Source: Micropterix aruncella (Eukaryota > Arthropoda > Insecta > Lepidoptera > Micropterigidae). Taken from it: a stretch of 64,000 bases of DNA. Below, piece by piece: positions 1 to 11,135 of this stretch (the first letter of the stretch is position 1; each line of letters begins with the position of its first letter). Below the pieces are notes generated by a model. The model searched no databases. It saw only the letters and a program-made list of their open reading frames with translations, and was not told the origin of the DNA. A program made the translations under genes and the position numbers. The stretch is taken from NCBI GenBank assembly GCA_944548615.1, contig OX155972.1, positions 4,606,475 to 4,670,474 of the forward strand, written 5' to 3'.

Positions 1-644
1 CCCTCGGAATCAAAGAAGATTCCCAAGATTGCTTAATCCGGCCCTACCCAGTTCAGTATCGGATATGTTGCCATAATCCGATTTTAAAATATCTCGCTCT
101 ACAGTTATGATTCGCAGGTCAGACTATACGTGTAGACCACACATGTGAGCGTCACCTTACCACCTACCACCCATTTACTCCTCCAGGATCGCAGGGGATT
201 TTTTGTAAATAAATCCGTATTTCTACCAGGCTATTGTTAACGCCTAATAAGACTGGCAGTAGCAAAAATATATTCAATCTTGCGATCTGAGCGCCATCTC
301 TTGTCAGAAATTACTGACATCAAACTGTATAATCTACTCGTATGCTTCTTGTACCTGGTCATAAAAATTGCTGAAATTTGGTACGAAAAATACTTGCAGA
401 TGCTGCATATTAAAAAAAAGGAAAGGTAAGTTATGTAATTAAGACTAAACATTAATTTCCAAGTCTTAGTTCTCATAAATAATTTTTATCATAAACTAGA
501 CAGTTTTCTACGAGGATATTTTAACCCGAGAGACGATATGGTTGCAGGGGAGCACACAGCCCACAGCTGTGCGACACTGAATTAAATATGAATGATTTGC
601 AGTTGCGATTTTTTTTGCAGCACCTAACCCGCGTTAGCGCTAGA
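1..644. other. Unassigned intergenic sequence
   Basis: No gene or well-bounded element is visible. The sequence is AT-rich with a few GC-rich patches. A TTAA followed by CCC near 520 resembles a piggyBac-type end, but no partner end was found. Confidence 0.4.
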
Positions 645-1416
645 ACGCGGCCATGTAATTTACCGACCGGAATCAAGCCCATCATAATATTAAGGGCTCT
701 AGACGATCAAGCATGCTTGTCAAGCTTCGCGTCGCGGGCTGGGAGGGGATCGTAAACCGCAGGAAATATGCATATTTTTTTTTAAATATTTGCCAAAAAT
801 GCAGGGAGTCACGTCATTCATCAATCAATTACGTCTAATTAACGTGACTTCCTAATATACACTACAAAATTAGTAATTTTTGGTAAATATTTTTTTAAGA
901 AATGCATATTTTCTGCAGTTTACGATCCCCTCCCAGCCCGCAACGCAAAGCTTGACAAGCATGCTTGATCGTCTAGAAAGCCCCTTACACTTCCAGGGGT
1001 GAGCGGTGGGAACCGGACTAACGATTGGTTGTGGTAGGTTTAAGACAGCTGTCTTACCACATATGAGCGTTTTATTTTCACCCATTCATTCCCTTTTCGA
1101 AGCCATTGAATTTGAAAAGCGGAAATTGCAGTTTTAGATATTTTTTTCTAGGAAGGAGTGGATTATTTACCTAGAGACCAAGATAGAGGTGAAATAGAGA
1201 TTTGGCTGACAAGCCACGAGGTCTACATTCCACTGTGGGAAAATAAACAGTGAAGTCATTCCTGGCGGCATTGTGAGATCATGGTGTTTATTTAATTTTT
1301 GGCATTGTGGATCATGGTATTTGACTTGTACTCATAGTTTTGGGAATTTGATTCCCATGGAACAGTTGTCTACAATTACGGTTATCTTCCAAGAGGGAGT
1401 AGTCGTCGCCTAGACT
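645..1416 (-). mobile_element. R2-type (RLE) LINE, 3' end, copy 1, degenerate
   Basis: This is the reverse complement of the 3' part of the LINE family seen best at 19600-20893. It covers the C-terminal coding end, the 3' UTR with the CAGCTGTCCTAAACCTACC-type stretch, and the GGCCCGACTCCGGTCGGT-type tail. Indels and stops make it a dead 5'-truncated copy. A 292-bp MITE interrupts its tail. Limits come from where similarity to the other copies fades, so they are approximate. Confidence 0.75.
693..984. mobile_element. MITE with ~95-bp terminal inverted repeats, PIF/Harbinger-like
   Basis: The block is nearly a perfect inverted repeat. The left arm contains CTAGACGATCAAGCATGCTT and the right arm ends with its reverse complement. 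Both arms continue through a GGGAGGGGATCGTAAAC-type segment. It is flanked by TTA on both sides (690-692 and 985-987). Other LINE copies in the window have an uninterrupted ATTACAC or similar at this site, which serves as an empty-site comparison. A 3-bp TTA duplication and a GGGCT-type terminus fit the PIF/Harbinger superfamily. No transposase is encoded. Confidence 0.8.
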
Positions 1417-1606
1417 ATTACTGAACAAATTACCGCCTGATACTCCAAGGATAAAATAAGGGGAACGGTGGGCCTGCTGACTTGGCAAACATACACACCA
1501 AACAAACATACACACACGCTAGGAGAGTAGACGATCCCTTTTGCAGGGGTTACGGAATAGATGAGTGCTGAGCATACATTATGTGCATGCACAGCTTTGA
1601 CTGTGA

Positions 1607-2351
1607 TGCTGGGGCCACACTAACGGGAAACGCCGTTAATTATTGCGATGATGGACATTTAACGTTGGTGTAGCCTCGACTTATCGCGATAATTTTACAA
1701 CGGTATTCCCATTACCGTTTGACGTTAGGCAATAGCTCGAGTGGCGGTACATCAAAGAGATTTAATGCGTTGAAGCGGCCACACTACGTTTGTCATTGTG
1801 CACAGTGAGCGCATCGGGATCGCACGTGTTTGTCTTCGATAATATATGGAGTGGACTAATGAGCAAGTTATTGTGTTTCTCTAAGTTCTGCAAACAGAGC
1901 AATGTTTGTGGATTCCAAGACACAACAGTTACAAGAGTCGTGTATCACAAAATGATTTTTGCGATGAATAATGGAATTATTATTATTTAAAGCAACAATC
2001 GAAGAAATTAAAAAGGAAATCCCATTTGGTTATAATAGACCCCATCTATTTCCTTTAAGTTCTATCTTTTTAAATACATCAAAATTTTCATGTATTTAAA
2101 TTACAATTTTTTTTAAATCTTTCAATGGGTAATGATAATTATTCATATAATAAAAAATTACACTCGTCAAATACAGTGTATCAGCATCAACGTCTTGCTT
2201 GAAATTCAAGGAACAATAATGCCAATTTTATTGCCAAGAATGGGCAATGATGTTGACCGTTCAAGTGTGGCCACTCAATTTAACACAACAATTAATGCAA
2301 TATTTATCGCGATGATGGGCATTGACGTTTCCCGTTAGTGTGGCCCCAGCA
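1607..2351. mobile_element. Non-autonomous TIR DNA transposon, 745 bp, superfamily unassigned
   Basis: The left end TGCTGGGGCCACACTAACGG is matched by its exact inverted copy at the right end, and similarity continues inward past GGAAACG. TGA occurs directly outside both ends (1604-1606 and 2352-2354), giving a probable 3-bp target duplication. The interior is AT-rich and the small ORFs have no recognisable product. I cannot assign a superfamily: TGA does not fit the TWA rule of PIF/Harbinger. Confidence 0.75.
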
Positions 2352-2354
2352 TGA

Positions 2355-2790
2355 GAAGAAAATAGTGGGCTCATTTGAAACTGCTGTGGCTGATTCGTGC
2401 GGCTTCCGTCAGTCGTTGTTTCTGCGACTGATCTCCCAGGTGAGCCGGTTGCAGGATCTATAGCGTGGACCAATAGATACATAGGTGGTGGTAGATCACA
2501 ATAGTCCTAAAAGGACAGGTAGCCGTGTGATCGGCTATCCCCCGTTTTATCATTATTAGGATTACAAAACAAATGAAATACATACCATTAGAAACTAAAC
2601 AGGTAAGTTCCATTAGAAACATACCATTAGAAACATACCATTAGAAACTAAGGTACATACCATTAGAAACTAAGGTAGGTTCTGAAAATGCAGTTCAGTA
2701 TTCCCTCTTTGGAAATAGATACTACATATTTGAGAATTACGCGATAAGACAATCTCTGAGGTGGTAAAATGGTTTTTTTGTTTTTAATTT
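2355..2790. repeat. Short tandem repeat of a CATACCATTAGAAACTAA unit in otherwise unassigned sequence
   Basis: Between about 2578 and 2680 the phrase ACCATTAGAAAC recurs at least five times at 15 to 25-bp spacing, sometimes followed by TAAGGTA. The rest of the interval shows no gene. Confidence 0.6.
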
Positions 2791-3798
2791 TCTGGTAGTA
2801 GTCTTTATTCATAAAAAAGATACAAATTACATATCACATTTCCCAACTAAGGCTAGTGCCTTTTCAGTGGGTAACTAACAATAATGTGTTCAAAATCTGA
2901 CTTATATTATCTATTACCTATTATACTTATATTAACTATTATAACTTTTTACGTTAAGTATATGTATTGACTTCCTAACCTAACCTAAACTAACCTATAT
3001 TTACTGTAATAACTAGCTGAATATACACTTATAAATATTTACAGTAAATAAATGAGTTTCCACTAAATTAATATACCTACTTCCAAACCTTACCTAACAT
3101 AACCTAACCTATACTAATTATCTTGGTATACACTAAATTTTGTGTACTTACTTTGTTTACAATTACAATAATAAATGATTACACTAATAAAATGATTTAC
3201 ACTAGATGTGTATACTTATGCCCTAACATAAACTAACTTATCTTAACTAGCTTGGTTTTCCCTAATTATTCTACATAGTGATGTTAATGCTAATTTAGCC
3301 TAATATAATTTTTACTTGTTATAGTTATGCTAATGTTTTTACATATTTATGCTAATTTATACTAATAGAGTTTTTAATTTCTCTCTTATAGTATTTATAT
3401 TATATAATATTTAAATTATTTTAATTAGCTCACCTGGGTAAATCATTATTTAGGTTGTTTAGTAGTATAAGTTTCAATGTTTTCTTTAGTACGTATTTGC
3501 TGATTGAGTTTTCTAATTTTATAGAAAAGTGATTGATTAATTTTGGAACAGTGAATTCAAGAGTTCTATCGCCGTAATAATTGTTTTGCTTGTTATATTT
3601 CAAATACCCTTTATCACGTAGCCGAGTGCTGTATACATGATCAGCAGGTATTCGTAACGAACCGTTTTCGTTGTTGTCAAGCAGAATCTTATACCATACG
3701 AAGAAACTTGTAGGCAAGACATCAATTGAGGAGTAGAGTTCTAAATCATCATACCTAGTAATTTGGTCCCTGCATATCCTGGCAAAATTCACTTCCAC
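2791..3798 (-). pseudogene. LINE 3' fragment (CR1-like RT C-terminal tail) plus AT-rich UTR
   Basis: An open frame at 3798-3430 on the minus strand encodes 122 residues. It contains PTSFFVWYK, then STRLRDKGYL, then NNYYGDRTLEFTVPKLINH. That order (Arg-rich TR motif, then YGxRTLEF/VPKLxN) is typical of the segment after the reverse transcriptase domain in CR1-like LINEs. No RT catalytic motif remains. The AT-rich sequence to about 2791 is probably its 3' UTR; that extension is inferred. It is a 5'-truncated dead copy. Confidence 0.55.
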
Positions 3799-3952
3799 TA
3801 GTGATCCTGATATTGCTATACTCCAAATAGATATTGCCTGAAATCATGGGCTGCACATTGACGAACCCTATAAAGCCCATAAAAAGTGAAAAAAGCTGGT
3901 GCTTTACTCATCTCAAATCTGTAGAATAAATAAATACTAAAAATGAAATACT

Positions 3953-4610
3953 AGCGGAGCTGCCATGGAATTCGCTGACCAAAGTCGGGTCCATCATATA
4001 CTATTATTACACTTCTGGGGGGGGAACGGTGGATTCCGGACTAACGACCGGCTGTGGTAGGTTTAGGACAGCTGTCGCCACATGTGAGCGTTCATCTTAC
4101 CACCCATTCACTCCCCCTTCGAAGCCATAGAATTTGAGATGCCGAAATTGCAGTTTTAGATAATTTTTCTAGGCAGGAGCTGATTATTTTCCTGGAGAGA
4201 CCAAGATCTTTAAAAAGGTGAAACAAAAATTTAGCTTGCAGGCCACGAGCGTCAACTTCCACGGCATGAAGGTGAACAGTGAAGCCGTTCCGGGTGATGG
4301 CATTTGCGAGATCATGGTATTTATTTAATTTGTACTCGTGGTCTTTTGGGATATTTGATTCCCATGAAACAGTTAATTCTACAATAAGGGCCACCTTCCG
4401 AGATAGAGAGTAAAGAGTCATATCTGGAAGCAGAACTGGGCATCCGAGACTTTCAGGGAATTTATACTGCTTAGTGACCGAATCAACCTCCAGAATTACC
4501 TTATACCCATCCTTGATTTCAGCGATGGCGTATATGGACCGTGTTTTTGCAAATCGGACCAGAATGGTATTCAGAGGATTCAAAATACCTGTGCTAGTTT
4601 CTATTTCCAT
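3953..4610 (-). mobile_element. R2-type (RLE) LINE, 3' end, copy 2
   Basis: The minus strand carries a 172-residue C-terminal frame (4610-4092). It contains LLPDMTLYSLSRKVALIVEL, then WESNIPKDHEYKLNKYHDLA, and ends LWLRRGSEWVVR before a stop. The PD...VEL order marks the restriction-like endonuclease (RLE). After the stop come the same 3' UTR and tail as copies 3 and 4, down to about 3953. It is 5' truncated and lacks the zinc knuckle and RT. Confidence 0.8.
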
Positions 4611-6629
4611 ATTCCACTTAGAATCGATGCTTTGACATTCCTTTATAAATCGGCAATCCTAAACATGGTGCATCGTAAATACCTCCGCTTGCAATGACTA
4701 CGGTAGGCTCTATGAGGCTGGCCACTCTTCACTAGACTCCAATTTCTCGTGAGTGAAGGGCGGTTCTCATCAATGTGTTTTCTCCGTATTGAAAGTCGTT
4801 GATGTTGAAGTTGAAGTATTTATTCAGAAAGTATGTGATCGGTTGCCAGTTTGTAACGCCTTGTTTGATATTTCGCCGGTGTGTAGGTAGTGTGGGCTCG
4901 AGGTAATGTCGTGGTTGTGTATCCGAAGTGTGAAGCGCCGCGATAGATTTGAAGCTAATGATGATCGCGTATACTATGCGTGGTTGTTGTTGACTCGAAG
5001 ATAATGAAGAGCGCGAGTACTTGTAGATGAGCGGGTAACGACCGCTTAGAGGATGAGGATGTGTAGTTGCGTGAACTATGCGTGGCGGAGGACCGCCAGA
5101 GGATGATTGTAGAGAGCGCGTACTTGTAGATGAGCGGGTAACGACCGCCTAGGGGATAATGAAGTATCGAGCGAATGTACTGCTTTTTATATTGTATGTA
5201 TGATACAATATCCACTGAGTGGGGGAGAATAACTGTCAATTCGTATCGATCAGAAGAAATGACATTAGTCATAGGCTGAGTGTGCGATAAATGCCGAATT
5301 TAGTTGGAATTCAATTGCAGTTGCCTCGTGTATATTTGAGCGTATTTGCGGTTTCGATTCTATAGAAATTACTTCTTTTGTTGGGGTATCTCCAACAGCT
5401 TTCTAGATTAAGGTCACCTACCTGTCAAGAGCTCCAGAAAGACATTGAGGCGATTCAATGCTGGAGCTATATAGCACAGCAAGTGTGCTGTGATCATATA
5501 CGGTATGTCGGATGATATCATGATTCACGAGTACTGGACGTTACTACGACGAGTACGAGTGTCTCGCCCGAGCGTTGCGTACCTGACATCCTTCATTTAT
5601 ACCCCTTTACTAACTAAGATTAGATGTCTTTTTCTTCAAATTTTCTTAAAGATATTGCTAAAAAGTTTAATTATTTTAACCGAAAATTTATAAAAATGTG
5701 TACATGTACTATGTAACAAATATAAGAGTGGTATCACTCCAGAACAGACTGTAGTCTAGTGGAGCTGATAAAATCCATCAAATCTGTACTTTCTTTGCTT
5801 CGCAAACAATGATTAAGTTTTTGCTCTTTTTTACACTGTCACATTATTTATGTCAACATTGTAAATTTTTATTTTGGATTTAAATAAATAAATTTAAAAA
5901 AATAAAAAATAAGTTGGAACTATCTTCAGATTGGGCCCATTTTTATCAAAATCCTGTTCTGATAGGATCCATGGGGAATTAAGGGAAATCCCCAAATATT
6001 ATCATATAAGAATAAGAATAAATTTATTTTCGTAAGTAATTTTCCAAAAACATTATTCACAAAGTCTGCCTAACTAGGCCGAAGCCTGTACCAAGGTAGA
6101 CTCGACTAGGTCACTTGTACGTTTTATATTGTGCGCACACTTATTAAAGTACCATTACTGAGAAAAAGAAAAAGTAAAAAATAAATGAAATATAGTAAAT
6201 CTAATAACTCTAATAAATACATAGCATAAATTTCAAGAGTTATTTTAATGATAACTAATACCTAATTCATAATCATGTTAAAAAATAAAAAAGTAATAAT
6301 GAAATCAAAATATATCCAGTAAAAAAAATGTTAAAATAATAAAAATAATAAAATACAATAAAATTATAATTGCAGTGATAATCAGTAAGTAGAGAAAAAA
6401 TAACAGGGTAATAATTTGAAAAATAAAAAAATACAATAAAAAGCCAGTAATTAAAATAGTCAAGTAGCTAGTCAATAAATAAAACAGAATCAAAAGATAA
6501 TAATTATCCTAGTAGCAACAAATAAAAAGATAAGATTTATTTGTCCGGGGAAAAATTAGGTGTTTAATGGAGAATGACGGAGATGAGCACCTCATATGAA
6601 GTTGAAAATTTACATGTTGGTTCAGTTCC
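4611..6629. other. Unassigned intergenic sequence with a two-unit 104-bp tandem repeat
   Basis: Between about 4955 and 5160 a unit containing GTACTTGTAGATGAGCGGGT is present twice, 104 bp apart, with partial flanking similarity (ACTATGCGTGG). The surrounding 0.7 kb could be an old LTR, but no matching partner is visible. From 5900 to 6540 the sequence is very AT-rich, with A/T runs resembling LINE tails. No coding exon could be supported. Confidence 0.4.
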
Positions 6630-7118
6630 CATGACAATGAATTTTTATGGCTCCTGCTAAGCGGACTCCTCAACGGTCAACAGCACAGACACGAAATTTT
6701 ATATACTCATTCAGTTATGATAGCCCGTTCCAAGTTTCACCATGACATGGCTGCTGCACCCAGGGTTGGTTCCCGGCCAGGGGATTCCTCAACGGTCAAC
6801 AGCACAGACACGAAATTTAGTATATGCATTCAATTACGACAGCCCGTTTAAGTTTCACCAAGACAGGGTTGCGGCACCTACGGTTGGCATCCAACAAGGG
6901 AACTCCTTAACAGTCAACAGCACAGACACGAAATTTAGTATATGCATTCAATTACGACAGCCCGTTTTAAGTTTCACCAAGACGGCTGCGGCACCTTCGG
7001 TTGGCATTCAACAAGGGAACTCTCTTAACAGTCAACAGCACAGACTCGACATTTTGTACACGCATTCAATTATGATAGCCCGTTCTAAGTTTCACCATGA
7101 CATGGCTGCTGCACTTAT
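6630..7118. repeat. Tandem repeat, four units of about 118 bp
   Basis: The core GGTCAACAGCACAGACACGA recurs near 6676, 6795, 6912 and 7030, with small changes. Between cores lies a shared segment with GCATTCAATTACGACAGCCC, AAGTTTCACCA and GCTGC(T/A)GCACC. A second array of the same unit lies at 42940-43300. An apparent 135-residue ORF here is repeat translation. Confidence 0.8.
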
Positions 7119-7469
7119 AAAAAAAAGGAACTCGGTTGGTTTTTGGTAAAATGTTGTTATTTTCACCGCGGCGGTTAAATTCAGAGAAATAAAATTAAGT
7201 AATTTTATGTCATCTAAAAACAAAAGATACAAAAAATGGAAACACATGAATGTAGCATCTTAAAATAAAAAGATGAGAAATCACTTCAAGAATACTTACA
7301 ACTAGATTAACTACCTTTCATATAATAGACTTAGCTATAATAGATAAAAATTAGTTTACTTACAATATAATAGATAACTATTTTTTTACAATATAATAGA
7401 TAACTTTACTTACAATAAAAAAAAAAGTCAAATAAAGTATTAAAATCAAAACCAGAAAAAAATACTTAA

Positions 7470-7729
7470 CCCCTAGAGCCCCAATTGGCCGATATCGGCC
7501 ACAATACGATTCAGCGAGACGGCCCCGTTTTAATTTTATTTTAATTTAATTTGTTTTATTTTACTATGTTTTATTATGTTAATATGTTTTATTTTAATTA
7601 TAGGTACAGTGTTTGGCAGTAATTAATGTTTTGGTGAGACAGTGTCATAATTCAATTTTTTTACTAATTTTACAAAAAAAATTTGGGACATCAACTTGTC
7701 AATCGACTGAGGGGCCGAGGCCTGAAGGG
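7470..7729. mobile_element. piggyBac-type MITE, 260 bp
   Basis: TTAA flanks both ends (7466-7469 and 7730-7733). The termini start CCCCTAGAGCC on the left and, read inward on the other strand, CCCTTCAGGCC on the right. TTAA target duplication with CCC-type termini is the piggyBac signature. The left subterminal region holds the palindrome GGCCGATATCGGCC. There is no coding capacity. Confidence 0.7.
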
Positions 7730-7733
7730 TTAA

Positions 7734-8054
7734 TAAAAGAAAAGTAGGATAAAATAGTCATAGAAAATCAAAAATATCAGTCTATCAGAATATACACAGA
7801 TTAGTAATTATACAGATGAATAAGTCACAATGGGAGAATAAATTAGGTTGCACAGAATTCAAAAGAGAATCAGAGAGGGCGAAAGGGCTATTGTTTATTT
7901 AATTTGCTGTTCGTTATTCCTGAAATAATGAATCGCAATTTACCCGAAACAAATATTTCTTTGACTATACCTAGCGCTAACCACCACCTTGTTTCGCCAA
8001 CTCCAAAACAATGCCAGAACGAGCTACTTCTCACTACCCCTCTATTCTTAGCAT
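7734..8054. other. Unassigned AT-rich sequence
   Basis: No gene or bounded repeat is visible here. A 62-codon frame at 7904 has no recognisable features. Confidence 0.4.
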
Positions 8055-8525
8055 ACCTATTATTTTTTATTTGTTGTGTGGGGCTTTTCTAAGGTCTTTA
8101 TGAGCCTTGTAACACTGCGACCATTGCTGATCTGTTGTGTCGCCACCTACTATAGTTCTGCGCTAAGCCTCGTGTCATTTAAGAACCGCAGCAGGATTTT
8201 GGCGCCAGATCGTTTTACCTCCTCAGGTAGGAGGTACTGACCACCCAAGTGGGTGTATCTTTTAAGCATCAGCGGGCCACTCGCACATGAGGTGCAGGGA
8301 TGTTTCCTCGGACATTTTCGTATCTCGGAGCTTGAGGTTGTACATATGTTTGCTCAAGCCACAATGCCTCGTGAGCGCCCTCACCAGTATGCGTAGATTG
8401 TTCCTATTTAGCGATAAGGCCTCACGGGCAGTCTTACGGTCGTAAGCCTTAATTAGCGCTTTGGAATAATTTAACCCTGGCGTGTTGTTCCAGTGGTTGA
8501 CAGATTGCTATAATTCATTTGTGTA
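8055..8525 (-). pseudogene. I/R1/LOA-group LINE 3' fragment, copy A
   Basis: The minus strand matches the 3' end of the element at 40010-40672 over most of its length, including the stretch encoding the LVRAxTGHxGLNKHMYNLKL region and the final residues before the stop. Several frameshifts are present, and the CX2C part of the zinc knuckle is damaged by a small deletion. It is a dead, 5'-truncated insertion upstream of the first visible RBM33 exon. Confidence 0.65.
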
Positions 8526-8789
8526 AAGATTGATCAATTTTTATACTAGTATATCATAAAACGCAAATCATGTAAAATCAATTTGACAATTCCAAGTATA
8601 GTGATTCCTACCAACTGGCTTATTTTAGAAGTGAAAAAATAAGATAAATTAATGGTGTCAAATTCAAATATGAAATGATTCGATTTAAAGTGCATCTACA
8701 GCACCGTACCGATGTAGCATTCTACAAAAAGCCGCCCCTTAACGGCCCGATTCTAAAATAATATCACGTTTTTTTTCTGTTCTTTTCAG

Positions 8790-8889
8790 GGTGAGCAGGA
8801 AGTCAGAATGAAACCTATACCTACTATCACTACTGCAAAAAAAGTGTTGATCAATCCGCATTTCAAGGGACATATTAATATAATAGAAA
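8790..8889 (+). CDS. RBM33: RBM33-like gene, first visible coding exon (NPHFKG motif)
   Basis: The exon follows a pyrimidine-rich acceptor ending TTTTCAG and precedes the strong donor GTAAGT at 8890. It starts in phase 0 and leaves one base over. It encodes 33 residues including KKVLINPHFKGHINIIE. The INPHFKG motif is characteristic of vertebrate RBM33, an RNA-binding protein linked to mRNA export and m6A biology in human cells. Later exons add an Arg/Glu-rich helical region and an RRM at the C-terminus in the same order as RBM33, which supports the call. The N-terminal acidic half of the protein must lie left of the window: no upstream exon was found in 1-8789. Identification rests on remembered family features, not a search. 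Confidence 0.75.
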
Positions 8890-9140
8890 GTAAGTCACTA
8901 GACTTTTTGGTATATGCATTGATTATATGAGGGCACCAATTATATGGGTATATGGATTATATGGGTAACCTGGGCCACAGGTTATATACAAAGACAAAAC
9001 TATTTATATAGCGCCATCTGAGATTTCTTCGAAAAATCAATTTTAGGCCACTGAATTTGTAAATGATTTTTTGTATGGATTTTTGCATTAAACTTAAAAT
9101 CACCAAAATGTCACTTAGACCACTCTGGTTCTGGTGGCCT

Positions 9141-10374
9141 CATATATGGTATTAGATTGCTCAATGCCATAGTACGTTTGGGCAACCCTTTTACATTGGT
9201 GATATACAGGTGGCGCTAAAAGCATTGACCGGCAAGCCTAACAGCAATTTATTTGGCCTTCTATAAGAATATTGATAATGAATGTTTTTTTTTTTTTTAT
9301 AAAGGACTGATTGATTATAAGAACCCAATAATTTAACCAATGATAACAATAATAACATTCAATTATTAGTGCCATCTATTGCATTTTTTAGGCTGATTAT
9401 ATCACAGAAATAATATGGAGAAATAAAATGACATCTATTAGTCTATCTAAACTAAAGCGCGTAATTATTACGTATTAAAATCTGTATACCAAATAAAAAA
9501 CTGACCTCTTTATGTAAATAATATTAAAATAATAAGAGCTATGTTTTCAAAATTCGTTTGTAATTATTATATTATTTTGTTTTGAGTTAGGATGCCATAT
9601 CTAAGGCATGTTTAAAACGCTGTCACGAACGTCGCCATCTTATATATAAAAATGAATCGCCGTGCGTTAATCTCGCAAGATCTCAAAAATGACTCGACCG
9701 ATTTGAATTATTATTTTTTTGTTTTGTTTGCCTTGATTCAGGGGTGGTTTACAAAATAAAATATTTAGGAAAAATTAAAAGAAACAACTGAAAATCGAAA
9801 AAATCGAAATTGGTCATTTTGGGAAATGGGCGACTTTCAATAGATGGCGTTCGCGGAGATCCTATTGTTTGACAGCTGCGCCATCCATAACTGTTATTCA
9901 TTCCGTGCAATTGTGTAAAATTTCAAAAAGTCAAGAGTCGAAAAAGTCAAAAGTAAAAAAAGTCGATAAAGTCCAAAAAGTACTAAAAGTCCGAAAATTT
10001 GAAAAATGGAAAAAATCGAAAAAGTCGGAAAAGTCGAAAAAGCATTTATATTTCATCATGTAAATTAAATACATTGAATTTATTTTAATTACAAACGACT
10101 TTCATTTAATCACCAAACGAAACTCAAACCACATGATTCGGCCATATTATAGATTTCAATGAATTGGATTTGGAAGGTTGATTAGGATCAATAGACGCTT
10201 ATGAAGAGTTACAATCAAATCAATTTTAGGTGGTACGAAGTTCACCGGGTCATCTAGTATTGAATATAAGAGAATATCAATCAATGTTTGGACTATCTAC
10301 ATGTTGCGTTTCCTAGTGAAATCCTAGCTGCCAAAACCTACAGTGTAGTTGAGCAATCTGATACCATATGTAAT
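9141..10374. mobile_element. TIR DNA transposon (copy 1) interrupted by a Helitron
   Basis: The left end reads GGTATTAGATTGCTCAATGC and the right end is the inverted GAGCAATCTGATACCATATG. The interior aligns with a second copy at 52433-53228 through many shared phrases, for example TTTATGTAAATAATATTAAA. The copies differ by their insertions: a Helitron here, a small MITE there. There is no transposase. Ends are approximate by a few bases. Confidence 0.65.
9638..10257 (+). mobile_element. Non-autonomous Helitron, 620 bp
   Basis: It begins TCTTATATATAAAAATGAAT and ends ACCGGGTCATCTAG. It lies between A (9637) and T (10258), the A|T insertion preference of Helitrons, with no target duplication. 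The start and the CGGGTCA(G/T)CTAGT end are common in insect Helitrons. Internally there is a degenerate run of AAAGTCGAAA-like decamers (about 9925-10045). No Rep/helicase is encoded. Confidence 0.8.
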
Positions 10375-10468
10375 GAATGGTATAAAGTCAACAGTTTTCA
10401 ACCAGTGGGTGTGTGATAAAGGTTGAAAAAGTATTGCGATCGACATCAATATTTCTTGTAAATTTCAG

Positions 10469-10565
10469 GCAACAGTATAGAGGATGCGGCTGAGCGTTTT
10501 ATAGCAGAACAGCGCTTAGTATTGGCAAGGAATCATCATCGGAATATATCCATCAGAGTGGACAG
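10469..10565 (+). CDS. RBM33: RBM33-like gene, exon 2 of those visible
   Basis: The acceptor is TTTCAG (ends 10468) and the donor is GTAAGA at 10566. The leftover base of the previous exon plus this one gives an uninterrupted frame ending in phase 2. It encodes SNSIEDAAERFIAEQRLVLA followed by RNHHRNISIRVD and part of an Arg codon. The charged, probably helical sequence has no catalytic motif. The perfect phase fit with both neighbours is the main evidence. Confidence 0.75.
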
Positions 10566-10692
10566 GTAAGACATAAGTAACTAATGATAAATGTTTGTAT
10601 TCGGTACTAACGTAGATCTAAAATAATGGGACGGGGCTGTAACAAAAATGACTTTTCTATGCTTTTTGCACACTATTCGTATTCTTTTTTAA

Positions 10693-10997
10693 CCCTTGGA
10701 GTAAATGAGTATTTTCATAAATGCATCTGTCTCTTTTGCAGGATTTTCGGCGACATCGACTTAAAGTACTATAACTACGAAACTACTACACCAATCATAA
10801 AAAGAACAACTGCACAGTGATTGCTTTGAAATTTCGAATATAGAATATTGAAATATCATTTTGTAAAACAATTAGATAATTATGAATAAATATGAGAACG
10901 TCAAAGAAGTGAAAAAAACGCGGAACCAGATCTGGTCGTATCATACTCAACGGATAATTGTTTCAGAACCAGATTTGGTCGTATCATACTCAACGGG
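10693..10997 (+). mobile_element. piggyBac-type MITE, 305 bp, copy 1
   Basis: TTAA flanks both ends (10689-10692, 10998-11001). The termini are CCCTTGGAGTA and, inverted, CCCGTTGAGTATGATACGAC. The right subterminal part holds two copies of CCAGATCTGGTCGTATCATA about 45 bp apart. The same 305-bp element occurs in opposite orientation at 50254-50558, also between TTAA sites. It carries no transposase. Confidence 0.85.
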
Positions 10998-11135
10998 TTA
11001 AGGATTTCATGATTATTTGTTTGGTCTTCTGGCCTAACAATAATGTTTTCTTTCAAAGAATAATTCATAATCTATAAATATAAATACATGACAGTTCGCT
11101 GTCTAGTCCCCTTTCAAATGTACAAATATAGGCTC

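Noticed and set aside
2970..3120. CCTAACCTAACC runs resembling insect telomere repeat (TTAGG)n
   Set aside because: Only a few degenerate units are present, mixed with other AT-rich text. This is not a telomeric array.
6742..7149. 135-codon ORF
   Set aside because: It is translation of the 118-bp tandem repeat; the repeated peptide changes with the unit and has no start context.
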